Origin: Duganella sp. BJB480
GTDB lineage: Bacteria; Pseudomonadota; Gammaproteobacteria; Burkholderiales; Burkholderiaceae_D
DNA length: 64,000 nt
Assembly: GCA_003416985.1 (NCBI GenBank)
Contig: QVIN01000005.1
Span: forward strand, 434,001-498,000
Direction of reading: 5' to 3'
The position numbers were made by a program, and so were the translations under genes. This document shows positions 49,101 through 57,240 of this stretch, in pieces; position 1 is the first letter of the stretch; each line of letters begins with the position of its first letter. A model generated the notes under the pieces. The model was not told the DNA's origin. It saw only the letters and a list, made by a program, of their open reading frames with translations, and searched no databases.

Positions 49101-50338
49101 TCAACATCAGCCTGCGCGCGCTGAACGTCGACTCGTGGCTGGACTTCGGCAACGAGATCGCCGGCAAGGCCGACAGCGCGCCCTCCGCCGCCGACGGCGC
49201 CGACATCGCCCAATACGTGATGCCGGACGCCATCGCCGCGCGCGCCAGCGAGCTGGTGATCGGCGACCGCAAGCTGGAGAACGTGGTGTTGGGCGTCAGC
49301 CGCCAGAAAACGGTGTGGCAGGCCAGCGTCGACTCCACCCAGGCCAACGGTTACGTGACGTGGAGCGAACCGTCCACCGGCCAGGGCCTGGGCAAGGTCA
49401 CGGCGCGCCTGTCGTCGCTGGTGATCCAGGACTCGGCCTCGAAGGACGTGCAGGATCTGCTGGACGGCAAGAGCGCGGCCGCCACCATCCCGGCGCTGGA
49501 CGTGGTGGTCGAGCGCTTCGAATTGTTCAACAAGCCGCTGGGCCGGCTGGAACTGCAGGCCAGCAACGCGCAGATGCAGAACGCCCGCGAATGGCGCATC
49601 GGCAAGCTGTCGCTGGCCAACCCGGACGGCGAGTTGAAGGGCACCGGCAAATGGGTCACCAAGGATGGCGCCCACACCACCAGCCTGAACTTCAATCTCG
49701 ACATCGCCGACGCCGGCAAATTGCTGGACCGCTTCGGTTTCGCCGGCACGCTGAAGAACGGCAAGGGCACGCTTAACGGTGACATCGCCTGGAAGGGCCT
49801 GCCGTATTCGCTGGACCTGCCCAGCCTGTCCGGCGACATCAAGCTGAACGTGGAAAAAGGCCAGTTCCTCAAGCAGGATCCGGGCGCCGCCAAGCTGCTC
49901 GGCGTGCTCAGTCTGCAAGCGCTGCCGCGCCTGCTCAAGCTGGATTTCCACGACGTCTTCTCGGAAGGCCTGGCGTTCGACGGCATCACCGCCAACGCCG
50001 CCATCAACCGCGGCATCGCCAAGACCGACAACTTGAAAATGCACGGCGTCGCCGCCACCGTGCTGATGGACGGCAGCGCCGACATCGCCAACGAAACCAC
50101 CAACCTGCACGTGGTGGTGATCCCCGAAGTGAATCTGGGCACGGCGCCGCTGGTGTACGCGCTGGCGGTCAATCCGGTGATCGGCCTGGGCAGCTTCCTG
50201 GCGCAGCTGTTCCTGAGTGCGCCGGTGATGAAGGCCTTGACCTATCATATGCAGGTCACCGGGCCATGGAAGGCGCCGGTGGTGACCAAGCTCGACGCAT
50301 CCAAAGTGGAAACGCCCCCCGCCAAGGGCGCCAATTGA
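46151..50338 (+). CDS. yhdP: YhdP family envelope protein (AsmA-like)
   Basis: The 1,395-residue protein has one N-terminal membrane anchor (LKLFLLLYFAFAILFLTLRYAVL) and a very long periplasmic region of beta-strand repeats, ending in a conserved hydrophobic segment (GLGSFLAQLFLSAPVMKALTYHMQVTGPWKAP). YhdP belongs to the AsmA-like family of bridge-like proteins that in E. coli help move phospholipids to the outer membrane. ATG 46151 was used; a GTG at 46175 with an AGGAG motif just ahead is an alternative start. It leads an operon with the amidase and tldD genes (11- and 30-base gaps), an arrangement resembling the yhdP-tldD neighbourhood in other proteobacteria. Confidence 0.93.
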   Translation: MQKPEEETVTGEGPLAARWHRLRAAYRFCNLATHHVLGFTLKLFLLLYFAFAILFLTLRYAVLPNIDHYKGDIERAASNAVGNPVTISRIYASWRGLRPSLFLGDVVLHDQLGNQALALPSVSATISWWSVLAGAVRFESLELVRPELDVRREADGRLYVAGLYIDLHKPSDGKGADWLLSQREIVIREGRLRWTDLQRGAPPLALEGVNIALRNQWLHHQFALKATPPAALAAPLDLRADFTHPAFGARVSNVSMWKGEVYTDLRDTDLQAWKPWLDFPFELNSGGGSLRAWIGIEQSRLTSFTADVGLRDVSAVLGKDLPLLDLRQLTGRLAAREDIPATAPLVRKGGERPRFGALGHSIELSNLTLTTSDGLVMAPTSLSEHYVPAAGSKPERYEVRARQLDLQTMAGLAERLPLTEHQRKLLADMAPRGLLQNFYAEWQGTFPALQTYRLKGDLVGLGLKPQPPRLAQPKTAKTPAIAGMPAIPGFDNLTGAIDATEKGGSFSLASQQLVLQMPDYFSEPSMPFDHLNLKARWSFEPDNQLLFEIDSMDFLQQGLSGTLQGSHRMPLAGKGVGTVDLTGTLNGFQINRIDNYLPMQTPHDLRAWLTGALEGGVASEVTVRLRGDLAHFPFHGEADKARGEFRVAGKLTEGKLNYSPSHFLHDGKELGKDGKPLPLWPQAEHIKGSFAFDRARMEIRGDTATTGGVALSGVKAVIPDLTIHDSMLEIDGNAAGPMQEFLKYVATSPVLEWISHFTDETQASGNAKLALSLRLPLSHLIDAKVQGALQLMNNDITLMNDLPPVLASQGKIEFNEHGVNLNQLSGAFLGGPVSITGGSQKDNSIVVKLGGLMTADGFRKTYPMPAMQRLASHFSGATRYSGTVTARDHQVVVAVDSTLSGLGIELPAPVRKAAPDAMPVRFVLTSALTPDAAGAIHDDMRISLGNNIAARYQRQKVGKAPWKLVRGGIGVNTPAPEPDSGMAFNISLRALNVDSWLDFGNEIAGKADSAPSAADGADIAQYVMPDAIAARASELVIGDRKLENVVLGVSRQKTVWQASVDSTQANGYVTWSEPSTGQGLGKVTARLSSLVIQDSASKDVQDLLDGKSAAATIPALDVVVERFELFNKPLGRLELQASNAQMQNAREWRIGKLSLANPDGELKGTGKWVTKDGAHTTSLNFNLDIADAGKLLDRFGFAGTLKNGKGTLNGDIAWKGLPYSLDLPSLSGDIKLNVEKGQFLKQDPGAAKLLGVLSLQALPRLLKLDFHDVFSEGLAFDGITANAAINRGIAKTDNLKMHGVAATVLMDGSADIANETTNLHVVVIPEVNLGTAPLVYALAVNPVIGLGSFLAQLFLSAPVMKALTYHMQVTGPWKAPVVTKLDASKVETPPAKGAN

Positions 50339-50349
50339 ACGGAACAGCC

Positions 50350-51147
<798 letters not shown>

Positions 51148-51177
51148 AATTGCACCACACTCTTAGAAGACACCATC

Positions 51178-52638
51178 ATGAAGCCATTTGAACCGAACCT
51201 GTCCACCCTTGCCGTGGCGCGCGACATCCTGCTGACGCCGTTCGGACTGGACGAAGCCAAGCTGCTCAAGACGCTGGGCTCGATGTTCACGCACAAGGTC
51301 GATTACGCCGACCTGTATTTCCAGTTCACCAAGAACGAGGGCTGGAGCCTGGAAGAGGGCATCGTCAAGACCGGCAGTTTCTCGATCGACCAGGGCGTCG
51401 GCGTGCGCGCCGTGTCGGGCGACAAGACCGCCTTCGCCTACTCGGACGACATCTCCGAAGCGGCCCTGATGGACGCGGCCTCGGCCACGCGCACCATCGC
51501 CCGCGCCGGCGCCGGCAAGATCAAGGTGGCCGGCGCCATGACGCCGACCGGCGGCCGCTCGCTGTACCTGCCCAACGATCCGCTGGCCTCGCTCGACGCG
51601 ACCGCCAAGGTCAAGCTGCTCGAGCGCGTTGAAAAAATGGCGCGCGCCAAGGATCCGCGCGTGGTGCAGGTGATGGCTAGCCTGGCCGGCGAATACGACG
51701 TGGTGCTGGTGGTGCGCAGCGATGGCGTGCTGGCGGCCGATATCCGCCCGCTGGTGCGCGTGTCGCTGACGGTGATCGTCGAGCAGAACGGCCGGCGCGA
51801 GATGGGCTCGTCCGGCGGCGGCGGCCGCTACGACTACGGCTACTTCAGCGACAGCCTGCTGGAACAATACGCGGCCGACGCCGTCAACTCGGCGGTGGTC
51901 AACCTGGACGCGCGCCCGGCGCCGGCCGGCCCGATGACCGTCGTGCTGGGACCGGGCTGGCCCGGCATCCTGCTGCACGAGGCGATCGGCCACGGCCTGG
52001 AGGGCGACTTCAACCGCAAGGGTTCGTCCACCTTCTCCGGCCGCATCGGCGAGCGCGTGGCCGCCAAGGGCGTGACGGTGGTGGACGACGGTACGCTGGC
52101 CGACCGCCGCGGCTCGCTCAACATCGACGACGAGGGCAACCCGACCCAGTGCACCACGCTGATCGAGGACGGCATCCTGAAAGGCTACATCCAGGACACC
52201 ATGAACGCGCGCCTGATGAAGATGCCGGTCACCGGCAACGCCCGCCGCGAATCGTTCGCCCACCTGCCGATGCCGCGCATGACCAACACCTACATGCTGA
52301 GCGGCGACAAGGACCCGGCGGAAATTCTGGCCTCGGTCAAGAACGGCCTGTACGCGGTCAACTTCGGCGGCGGCCAGGTCGACATCACCAACGGCAAGTT
52401 CGTGTTCTCGGCCAGCGAGGCCTACATGATCGAGGACGGCAAGGTGACCTACCCGGTCAAGGGCGCCACCCTGATCGGCAACGGTCCGGAAGTGCTCAAC
52501 CGCGTCTCGATGATCGGCAACGACATGCGCCTGGACCCGGGCGTGGGCGTGTGCGGCAAGGAGGGCCAGAGCGTGCCGGTGGGCGTCGGCCAGCCGACCC
52601 TGCGCATCGACGGCGTGACCGTCGGCGGCACGGCCTGA
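51178..52638 (+). CDS. tldD: Metalloprotease TldD
   Basis: The 486-residue protein is one subunit of the TldD/TldE peptidase, which degrades unfolded peptides and matures some ribosomal peptides. The zinc motif [11 protein letters not shown] (HExxxH) is visible near residue 266, and the conserved [15 protein letters not shown] and [22 protein letters not shown] blocks ([18 protein letters not shown]) are present. The partner tldE/pmbA is not in the window. It ends the yhdP operon; the next gene begins only after a long regulated leader. Confidence 0.97.
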   Translation: MKPFEPNLSTLAVARDILLTPFGLDEAKLLKTLGSMFTHKVDYADLYFQFTKNEGWSLEEGIVKTGSFSIDQGVGVRAVSGDKTAFAYSDDISEAALMDAASATRTIARAGAGKIKVAGAMTPTGGRSLYLPNDPLASLDATAKVKLLERVEKMARAKDPRVVQVMASLAGEYDVVLVVRSDGVLAADIRPLVRVSLTVIVEQNGRREMGSSGGGGRYDYGYFSDSLLEQYAADAVNSAVVNLDARPAPAGPMTVVLGPGWPGILLHEAIGHGLEGDFNRKGSSTFSGRIGERVAAKGVTVVDDGTLADRRGSLNIDDEGNPTQCTTLIEDGILKGYIQDTMNARLMKMPVTGNARRESFAHLPMPRMTNTYMLSGDKDPAEILASVKNGLYAVNFGGGQVDITNGKFVFSASEAYMIEDGKVTYPVKGATLIGNGPEVLNRVSMIGNDMRLDPGVGVCGKEGQSVPVGVGQPTLRIDGVTVGGTA

Positions 52639-52673
52639 GCCCGGATGGTCATAAGCTTATAGCCATAAACTGC

Positions 52674-52703
52674 TTGCCAATCCGCGAACAATAGCGTTAT
52701 AGT
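52674..52703 (+). promoter_or_regulatory. Sigma-70 promoter of the DAHP synthase leader
   Basis: TTGCCA (52674-52679) and TATAGT (52698-52703) are 18 bases apart, placing the RNA start near 52710, about 20 bases before the leader-peptide ATG. Confidence 0.6.
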
Positions 52704-52731
52704 CGTTTATACACCACACGGAAACCCGTTC

Positions 52732-52797
52732 ATGACCCGCTTCTTCTTTACCGGCCATTTTTACTTTAGCAATTCCAACCCAAAGGCGGTGGAGTAG
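52732..52797 (+). CDS. Phe-rich leader peptide of the DAHP synthase gene
   Basis: A 21-codon open frame reads MTRFFFTGHFYFSNSNPKAV plus Glu and a TAG stop. It has five Phe codons and one Tyr codon, clustered at codons 4-6 and 10-12, as in amino-acid attenuation leaders such as that of E. coli pheA. It lies between a good promoter and an intrinsic terminator, with the gene for the first enzyme of aromatic amino acid synthesis downstream. Its last codons contain AAGGCGGT, which is complementary to the left arm of the terminator. Translation is inferred. The ribosome-binding site (GGAA, about nine bases ahead) is modest. Confidence 0.75.
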   Translation: MTRFFFTGHFYFSNSNPKAVE

Positions 52798-52854
52798 CGG
52801 CCGGTACACGTAGAAGCAAAAACGAGTTCCTGCAAATTCCCAAAAAACCGCCTT
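52783..52854 (+). promoter_or_regulatory. Anti-terminator pairing of the attenuator
   Basis: AAGGCGGT (52783-52790, inside the leader frame) is perfectly complementary to ACCGCCTT (52847-52854), the left arm of the terminator. A competing stem can form between ACCGGCC (52750-52756) and GGCCGGT (52799-52805). Ribosome stalling at the Phe codons would cover ACCGGCC and favour the anti-terminator. Confidence 0.65.
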
Positions 52855-52872
52855 CCGAGGCGGTTTTTTTTT
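52842..52872 (+). terminator. Attenuator terminator upstream of DAHP synthase
   Basis: ACCGCCT-TCCG-AGGCGGT followed by nine T residues forms a classical intrinsic terminator 45 bases before the DAHP synthase ATG, that is, within its own leader and not at the end of tldD (over 200 bases away). Confidence 0.88.
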
Positions 52873-52916
52873 AACGTTTTTTTGAACTTTCACCCTTAGA
52901 TCAATTGGAGAACAGC

Positions 52917-53996
52917 ATGCCCCGTACCGATGATTTGCGCATCCGCGAAATGAAGGAATTGACGCCGCCGTCCCACCTGATACGCGAATTCGCATGCACC
53001 GAGCAAGCCGAGCAGACCGCCGCCGACGCCCGCGTCGCGCTGCACCGCATCCTGCACGGCCAGGACGACCGCCTGATGGTGGTGATCGGCCCGTGCTCGA
53101 TCCACGATCCCAAGGCCGCGATGGAATACGCGCGCCGCCTGGTGGTGCTGCGCCGCGAACTGTCGGCCGACCTGGAGATCGTGATGCGTGTCTACTTCGA
53201 GAAGCCGCGCACCACGGTCGGCTGGAAGGGCATGATCAACGACCCGTACATGGACAGCAGCTTTCGCATCAACGACGGCCTGCGCATGGCGCGCCAGCTG
53301 CTGCGCGACATCAACGAGCTGGGCCTGCCGGCCGGCACCGAATACCTGGACGTGATCAGCCCGCAATACATCGCCGACCTGATCAGCTGGGGCGCGATCG
53401 GCGCCCGCACCACCGAATCGCAGGTGCACCGCGAGCTGGCCTCCGGCCTGTCGTGCCCGGTCGGCTTCAAGAACGGCACCGACGGCAACGTCAAGATCGC
53501 GGTCGAGGCGATCAAGGCCGCCTCGCAGCCGCACCACTTCCTGTCGGTGACCAAGGGCGGCCACTCGGCCATCGTCTCCACCAATGGCAACGAGGATTGC
53601 CACATCATCCTGCGCGGCGGCAAAACCCCGAACTACGACGCGGCCAGCGTTGACGAGGCCTGCAAGGCCATCGCGGCCCAGGGCCTGGCGGCGCGCCTGA
53701 TGATCGACGCCTCGCACGCCAACAGCTCGAAGAAGCCGGAGAACCAGGTGCCGGTGTGCGCCGACATCGGCCGCCAGGTGGCCGGCGGCGACAACCGCAT
53801 CGTCGGCGTGATGGTGGAATCGCACCTGGTGGCGGGCCGCCAGGACCTGGTGCCGGGCAAGGAACTGACCTACGGCCAGTCGGTCACCGACGGTTGCATC
53901 GACTGGGACAGCAGCGTGCAGGTGCTGCAGGACCTGGCCGCCGCCGTGCGCCAGCGCCGTCTTGCCACCCAGGCAGCGGAGGCTGCCTCAAAGTAA
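52917..53996 (+). CDS. aroG: 3-deoxy-7-phosphoheptulonate (DAHP) synthase, class I
   Basis: The 359-residue enzyme condenses phosphoenolpyruvate and erythrose-4-phosphate, the first step of the shikimate pathway. Family motifs are VVIGPCSIHDPKAAMEYA, FEKPRTTVGWKG, KNGTDGNVKIAVEAI, the HFLSVTKGGHSAIVSTNGN block and DASHANSSKKPENQ. ATG 52917 has a GGAG site. A Phe-rich leader and attenuator upstream indicate that the cell senses charged tRNA-Phe to set its transcription, so this is probably the phenylalanine-responsive isozyme. The symbol aroG is used for class I DAHP synthase; isozyme identity is inferred. Confidence 0.95.
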   Translation: MPRTDDLRIREMKELTPPSHLIREFACTEQAEQTAADARVALHRILHGQDDRLMVVIGPCSIHDPKAAMEYARRLVVLRRELSADLEIVMRVYFEKPRTTVGWKGMINDPYMDSSFRINDGLRMARQLLRDINELGLPAGTEYLDVISPQYIADLISWGAIGARTTESQVHRELASGLSCPVGFKNGTDGNVKIAVEAIKAASQPHHFLSVTKGGHSAIVSTNGNEDCHIILRGGKTPNYDAASVDEACKAIAAQGLAARLMIDASHANSSKKPENQVPVCADIGRQVAGGDNRIVGVMVESHLVAGRQDLVPGKELTYGQSVTDGCIDWDSSVQVLQDLAAAVRQRRLATQAAEAASK

Positions 53997-54013
53997 CGTA
54001 GCGCCGGCGCGAC

Positions 54014-54052
54014 ACAAAGGGCCCCAATGGTTATATGGGGCCCTTTGTTTTT
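54014..54052 (+). terminator. Intrinsic terminator after DAHP synthase
   Basis: ACAAAGGGCCCC pairs with GGGGCCCTTTGT around an 11-base loop and is followed by TTTT. Confidence 0.88.
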
Positions 54053-54082
54053 GCGTGGTGCTTGCAATACTGTTGTAAGAAC

Positions 54083-54105
54083 ACCGAACACGGTACGAGT
54101 TCGGT
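54083..54105. promoter_or_regulatory. Inverted repeat upstream of TBDR (distal)
   Basis: ACCGAAC-N9-GTTCGGT, perfect 7-bp arms, lies 161 bases upstream of the receptor ATG. Confidence 0.35.
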
Positions 54106-54122
54106 TGATTTTGCCTTCCTCG

Positions 54123-54143
54123 CATGCTTTTATGTAAAGCATG
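54123..54143. promoter_or_regulatory. Inverted repeat upstream of TBDR (proximal)
   Basis: CATGCTTT-TATGT-AAAGCATG, perfect 8-bp arms, lies about 122 bases upstream of the receptor ATG; another short repeat GGTGT-N6-ACACC follows at 54147-54162. Candidate operators or leader hairpins. Confidence 0.45.
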
Positions 54144-54265
54144 GACGGTGTCCCGGAACACCTTCCTACGTTTATTTCACCAGTCCAATCAAGACGTGCG
54201 ACCCGTTGCCATCCCGGCGGCGGGCGTCGGACCGGTGCATCCAAAAATAATAGCGGAGGTTAGTC

Positions 54266-57187
54266 ATGATTCAAGAAACAGTGTTGGCGCGTTCCCTGCG
54301 GTCGATGTTCTCGGGCGGCGCCCTGGCCGGACTGGGCCTGCTGGCCTTGCCGGCGATGGCGCAGGACGCGCCGGCCGGCGACCAGGCCGCGCAGCCGATG
54401 CAGCGGGTCGAGATCACCGGCTCGGCGATCAAGCGCATCGCCAAGGAGGGCGCCTTGCCGGTGCAGGTGCTGACCAGCGCCGACATCAAGCAGAGCGGCG
54501 CCACCTCCGCCACCGACCTGATCCAGATGCTGCCGTCGATGCAGGGCTTCGTGCCGGCGTCCAGCTCGGTCAACGGCGGCGGCGCCGGCGTCACCACGGC
54601 CGCGCTGCACTCGCTGCCGTCGAAGTACACGCTGGTGCTGCTGGACGGCCAGCGCCTCGCGCCCAGCCTGCTGGGCACCGGGCAGGGCGGCGGCTACGCC
54701 GTCAACATCGAGAGCATCCCGCTGGAGGCGGTGGAACGGGTCGAGATCCTCGGCGACGGCGCCTCGGCGCTGTACGGCTCGGACGCGATCGCCGGCGTGG
54801 TCAACTTCATCCTCAAAAAGAACATGACCAAGGGCGAGGCCTACGCCACCTACGGCCAGCCGCGCAAGTCCGGCGGGCGCTGGAACAGCGCCGGCCTGAC
54901 CAAGGGCTGGGGCGACCTCGACACCGACAAGTTCAACATCCTGTTCTCGTACAGCCACGACGAGCAGCAGCGCCTGACCGCGCTGCAGCGCGACTTTTCG
55001 GCGCAGGGCGCCTTCTTCAAGTTCGGCAGCGGCGGCAAGCAGTACTGGTTCGACCAGCGCACCGGCAACACCGAGCCGGCCAACATCACCTTCAACGTGC
55101 GCCCGCGCGGCTCGGCCGATTCGGTCGAGACCACCGGCGTGGCGATCAACCCCTACCTGGCCGCCCGCGGCAACTGCGGCGGTCCGCTGGCCGGTCCGCT
55201 GGGCACGCAGTGCCGCTTCAACTACGGCGCCACCGTCGAGGACGTGCCCGGCTCGCGGCGCGACAGCGGCCTGCTCAAGGGTACCTGGCAGCTCAACGAG
55301 GACACCAAGCTGTGGGGCGAACTGGTGCTGTCGAGCTATTCGATGACCGCGCAGTACGCGCCGTCCGCGCAGCCGATGGGCGTCAACTCCACCGACCGCT
55401 TCCCGCAGCTGTACCAGCGCTACATCCAGCCCTACCTGGACGCCAACAACCTGGAGAACCCGACCGGCGACGGCACGCTGGGCTACCGCTCGGTGCTGAT
55501 CGGCGGCCGCGCCGACGAATACATCACCGACGCCCGCCACTTCGCGCTCGGCGTCGACGGCAACGCCTGGGGCTGGAGCTACAACGCCAGCCTGATCCTG
55601 TCGGAAAACAAGATCAAGGACAACGCCGCCGGCGGCTACTCGGACTTCGACAAGCTCAACGCGCTGGTGGCGTCGGGCGTCTACGATCCGGTGATGGGCA
55701 CCGGCGCCGACCAGCTGCGCGGCGCGCTGGTCAACGGCACCACCTTCTCGACCAACACCTCCAAGCTGAACACGCTGCACGCGGGCGCGCAGCACGACCT
55801 GTTCAGCCTGCCGGGCGGCACCTCCATCGTCTCGCTGGGCGGCGACTATTCCAAGACCCACTACCAGATCGCCTACCACCCGACCATCCTGGCCAACTCC
55901 GGCTACGTCAGCCAGCCGGCGTCGGCCAACTACCCGGTGGGCGGCAACTACGGCCAGGTGCCGTTCGACGCCCGCCGCGACAACTGGGGCGTCTACGGCG
56001 AGGTGCTACTGCCGCTGGCCAAGACCTTCGAGGCCACCGTCTCCGGCCGCTACGACAGCTACGACAAGACCCACAGCGAGTTCATCTTCGCCAAGCTGGC
56101 CGACGCCAGCGGCCTGCGGCCGCAGCTGCCTTCCGGCGAGGTCGGCAACTCCTTCAGCGCCGGCACCTACAAGGTCAGCGCGCGCTGGACCCCGGTCGAG
56201 ACGCTGCTGCTGCGCGCCGCCTACGGCACCGGCTTCAAGACGCCCAACATCAGCGACATCGCCGGCGCGCCGACCTTCTACGGCAGCACCGCCGGCAGCT
56301 ACGCCTGCCCGTTCCCCGGCTCGCCGGGCTGCCAGGTGGGCCAGGCCCAGTACGACCTGCTGACCGGCCCGAACGGCGCCAGCGGCAGCGAGGGCTTGCA
56401 GCCGGAAAAATCCAAGCAGTGGACGCTGGGTGGACGCATCGAGGCGCTGCGCGGCCTGTCGCTGGGGTTGGACTTGTGGAATGTGCAGATCCGCAACCAG
56501 GTGCTGTCGGCCGGCGTGCCGGAGCAGGTCGGCTTCGCCAACCCGCAGCAGTACCAGCGCCTGTTCGTCAATCCCTATCCCGACCCGGCCGGCTACACGA
56601 CCATCGGCTACCTGCAGGCGCCGATCAACGGCGGCGTCGCCAACTACCGCGGCGTGGACTGGGACTTCAGCTACCGCAACAAGTCGCCGATCGGCGACTG
56701 GAAGGCGGCCTGGACCGGCACCTACATGATCAAGCAGAACTACACCACCCAGGCCGGCGGCGAGGTCCAGTCCAACCTGGGCCGCTTCGGCCCGGACAAC
56801 GGCGTGGTGTTCCGCGTGCAGAGCAACCTGTCGCTGAGCCTGACCAACGGCAAGCTGACCAACACGCTGACGGCGCACTACAAGTCGGGCTACCACGACC
56901 AGGCCTATCCGGTGGACACGGCCATCTTCGCGGTCAACCCGGACGGCAGCGTGGGCGACTCGGTGGCCTTCGGCGGCCTGTGGACGCCGTCGTACACCAC
57001 CTTCGACTGGCAGGGCAAGTATGACTTCGGCCGCTTCGCGCTCACGGCGGGCATCAAGAACCTGTTCGACCGCAATCCGCCGCTGACCTTGCAGAACGCC
57101 GGCGGCGGCAACCAGCTCGGCTACGACGGACGCTACACCGATCCGGCCGGGCGCGCGTTCTACCTGACCGGCAACTACAAGTTCTGA
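54266..57187 (+). CDS. TonB-dependent outer-membrane receptor
   Basis: The 973-residue receptor has the signal MIQETVLARSLRSMFSGG...AMAQD, then MQRVEITGSAIKRIAKEGALPVQVLT (TonB box and start of plug). The plug contains LVLLDGQRLAPSL and VERVEILGDGASALYGSDAIAGVVNFILKK. The barrel runs to ...DPAGRAFYLTGNYKF. It is clearly related to, but more divergent than, the tandem receptors on the opposite strand at 57241-63438, with which it converges. A GGAGG site lies eight bases before the ATG. Two cysteine pairs (YACPFPGSPGC) sit in a predicted extracellular loop region shared with its paralogs in altered form. Substrate unknown. Confidence 0.93.
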   Translation: MIQETVLARSLRSMFSGGALAGLGLLALPAMAQDAPAGDQAAQPMQRVEITGSAIKRIAKEGALPVQVLTSADIKQSGATSATDLIQMLPSMQGFVPASSSVNGGGAGVTTAALHSLPSKYTLVLLDGQRLAPSLLGTGQGGGYAVNIESIPLEAVERVEILGDGASALYGSDAIAGVVNFILKKNMTKGEAYATYGQPRKSGGRWNSAGLTKGWGDLDTDKFNILFSYSHDEQQRLTALQRDFSAQGAFFKFGSGGKQYWFDQRTGNTEPANITFNVRPRGSADSVETTGVAINPYLAARGNCGGPLAGPLGTQCRFNYGATVEDVPGSRRDSGLLKGTWQLNEDTKLWGELVLSSYSMTAQYAPSAQPMGVNSTDRFPQLYQRYIQPYLDANNLENPTGDGTLGYRSVLIGGRADEYITDARHFALGVDGNAWGWSYNASLILSENKIKDNAAGGYSDFDKLNALVASGVYDPVMGTGADQLRGALVNGTTFSTNTSKLNTLHAGAQHDLFSLPGGTSIVSLGGDYSKTHYQIAYHPTILANSGYVSQPASANYPVGGNYGQVPFDARRDNWGVYGEVLLPLAKTFEATVSGRYDSYDKTHSEFIFAKLADASGLRPQLPSGEVGNSFSAGTYKVSARWTPVETLLLRAAYGTGFKTPNISDIAGAPTFYGSTAGSYACPFPGSPGCQVGQAQYDLLTGPNGASGSEGLQPEKSKQWTLGGRIEALRGLSLGLDLWNVQIRNQVLSAGVPEQVGFANPQQYQRLFVNPYPDPAGYTTIGYLQAPINGGVANYRGVDWDFSYRNKSPIGDWKAAWTGTYMIKQNYTTQAGGEVQSNLGRFGPDNGVVFRVQSNLSLSLTNGKLTNTLTAHYKSGYHDQAYPVDTAIFAVNPDGSVGDSVAFGGLWTPSYTTFDWQGKYDFGRFALTAGIKNLFDRNPPLTLQNAGGGNQLGYDGRYTDPAGRAFYLTGNYKF

Positions 57188-57191
57188 CGTC

Positions 57192-57222
57192 AAAAAAAAG
57201 CCCCCGGCGCGTGCCGGGGGCT
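57192..57222 (-). terminator. Terminator between convergent receptors
   Basis: AGCCCCCGGC-GCGT-GCCGGGGGCT is a perfect 10-bp stem. The T tract (eight T residues) is on the minus strand, so it best serves the receptor at 57241-60129; it may also stop the plus-strand receptor. Confidence 0.85.
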
Positions 57223-57240
57223 CGGGATTGCAGGTAACGC

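Noticed and set aside
47090..50248. 1,052-codon minus-strand open frame opposite yhdP
   Set aside because: It is the antisense shadow of a GC-rich gene: composition is dominated by Arg, Gln, Ala, Val and His with no domain, while the plus strand encodes a coherent YhdP protein.
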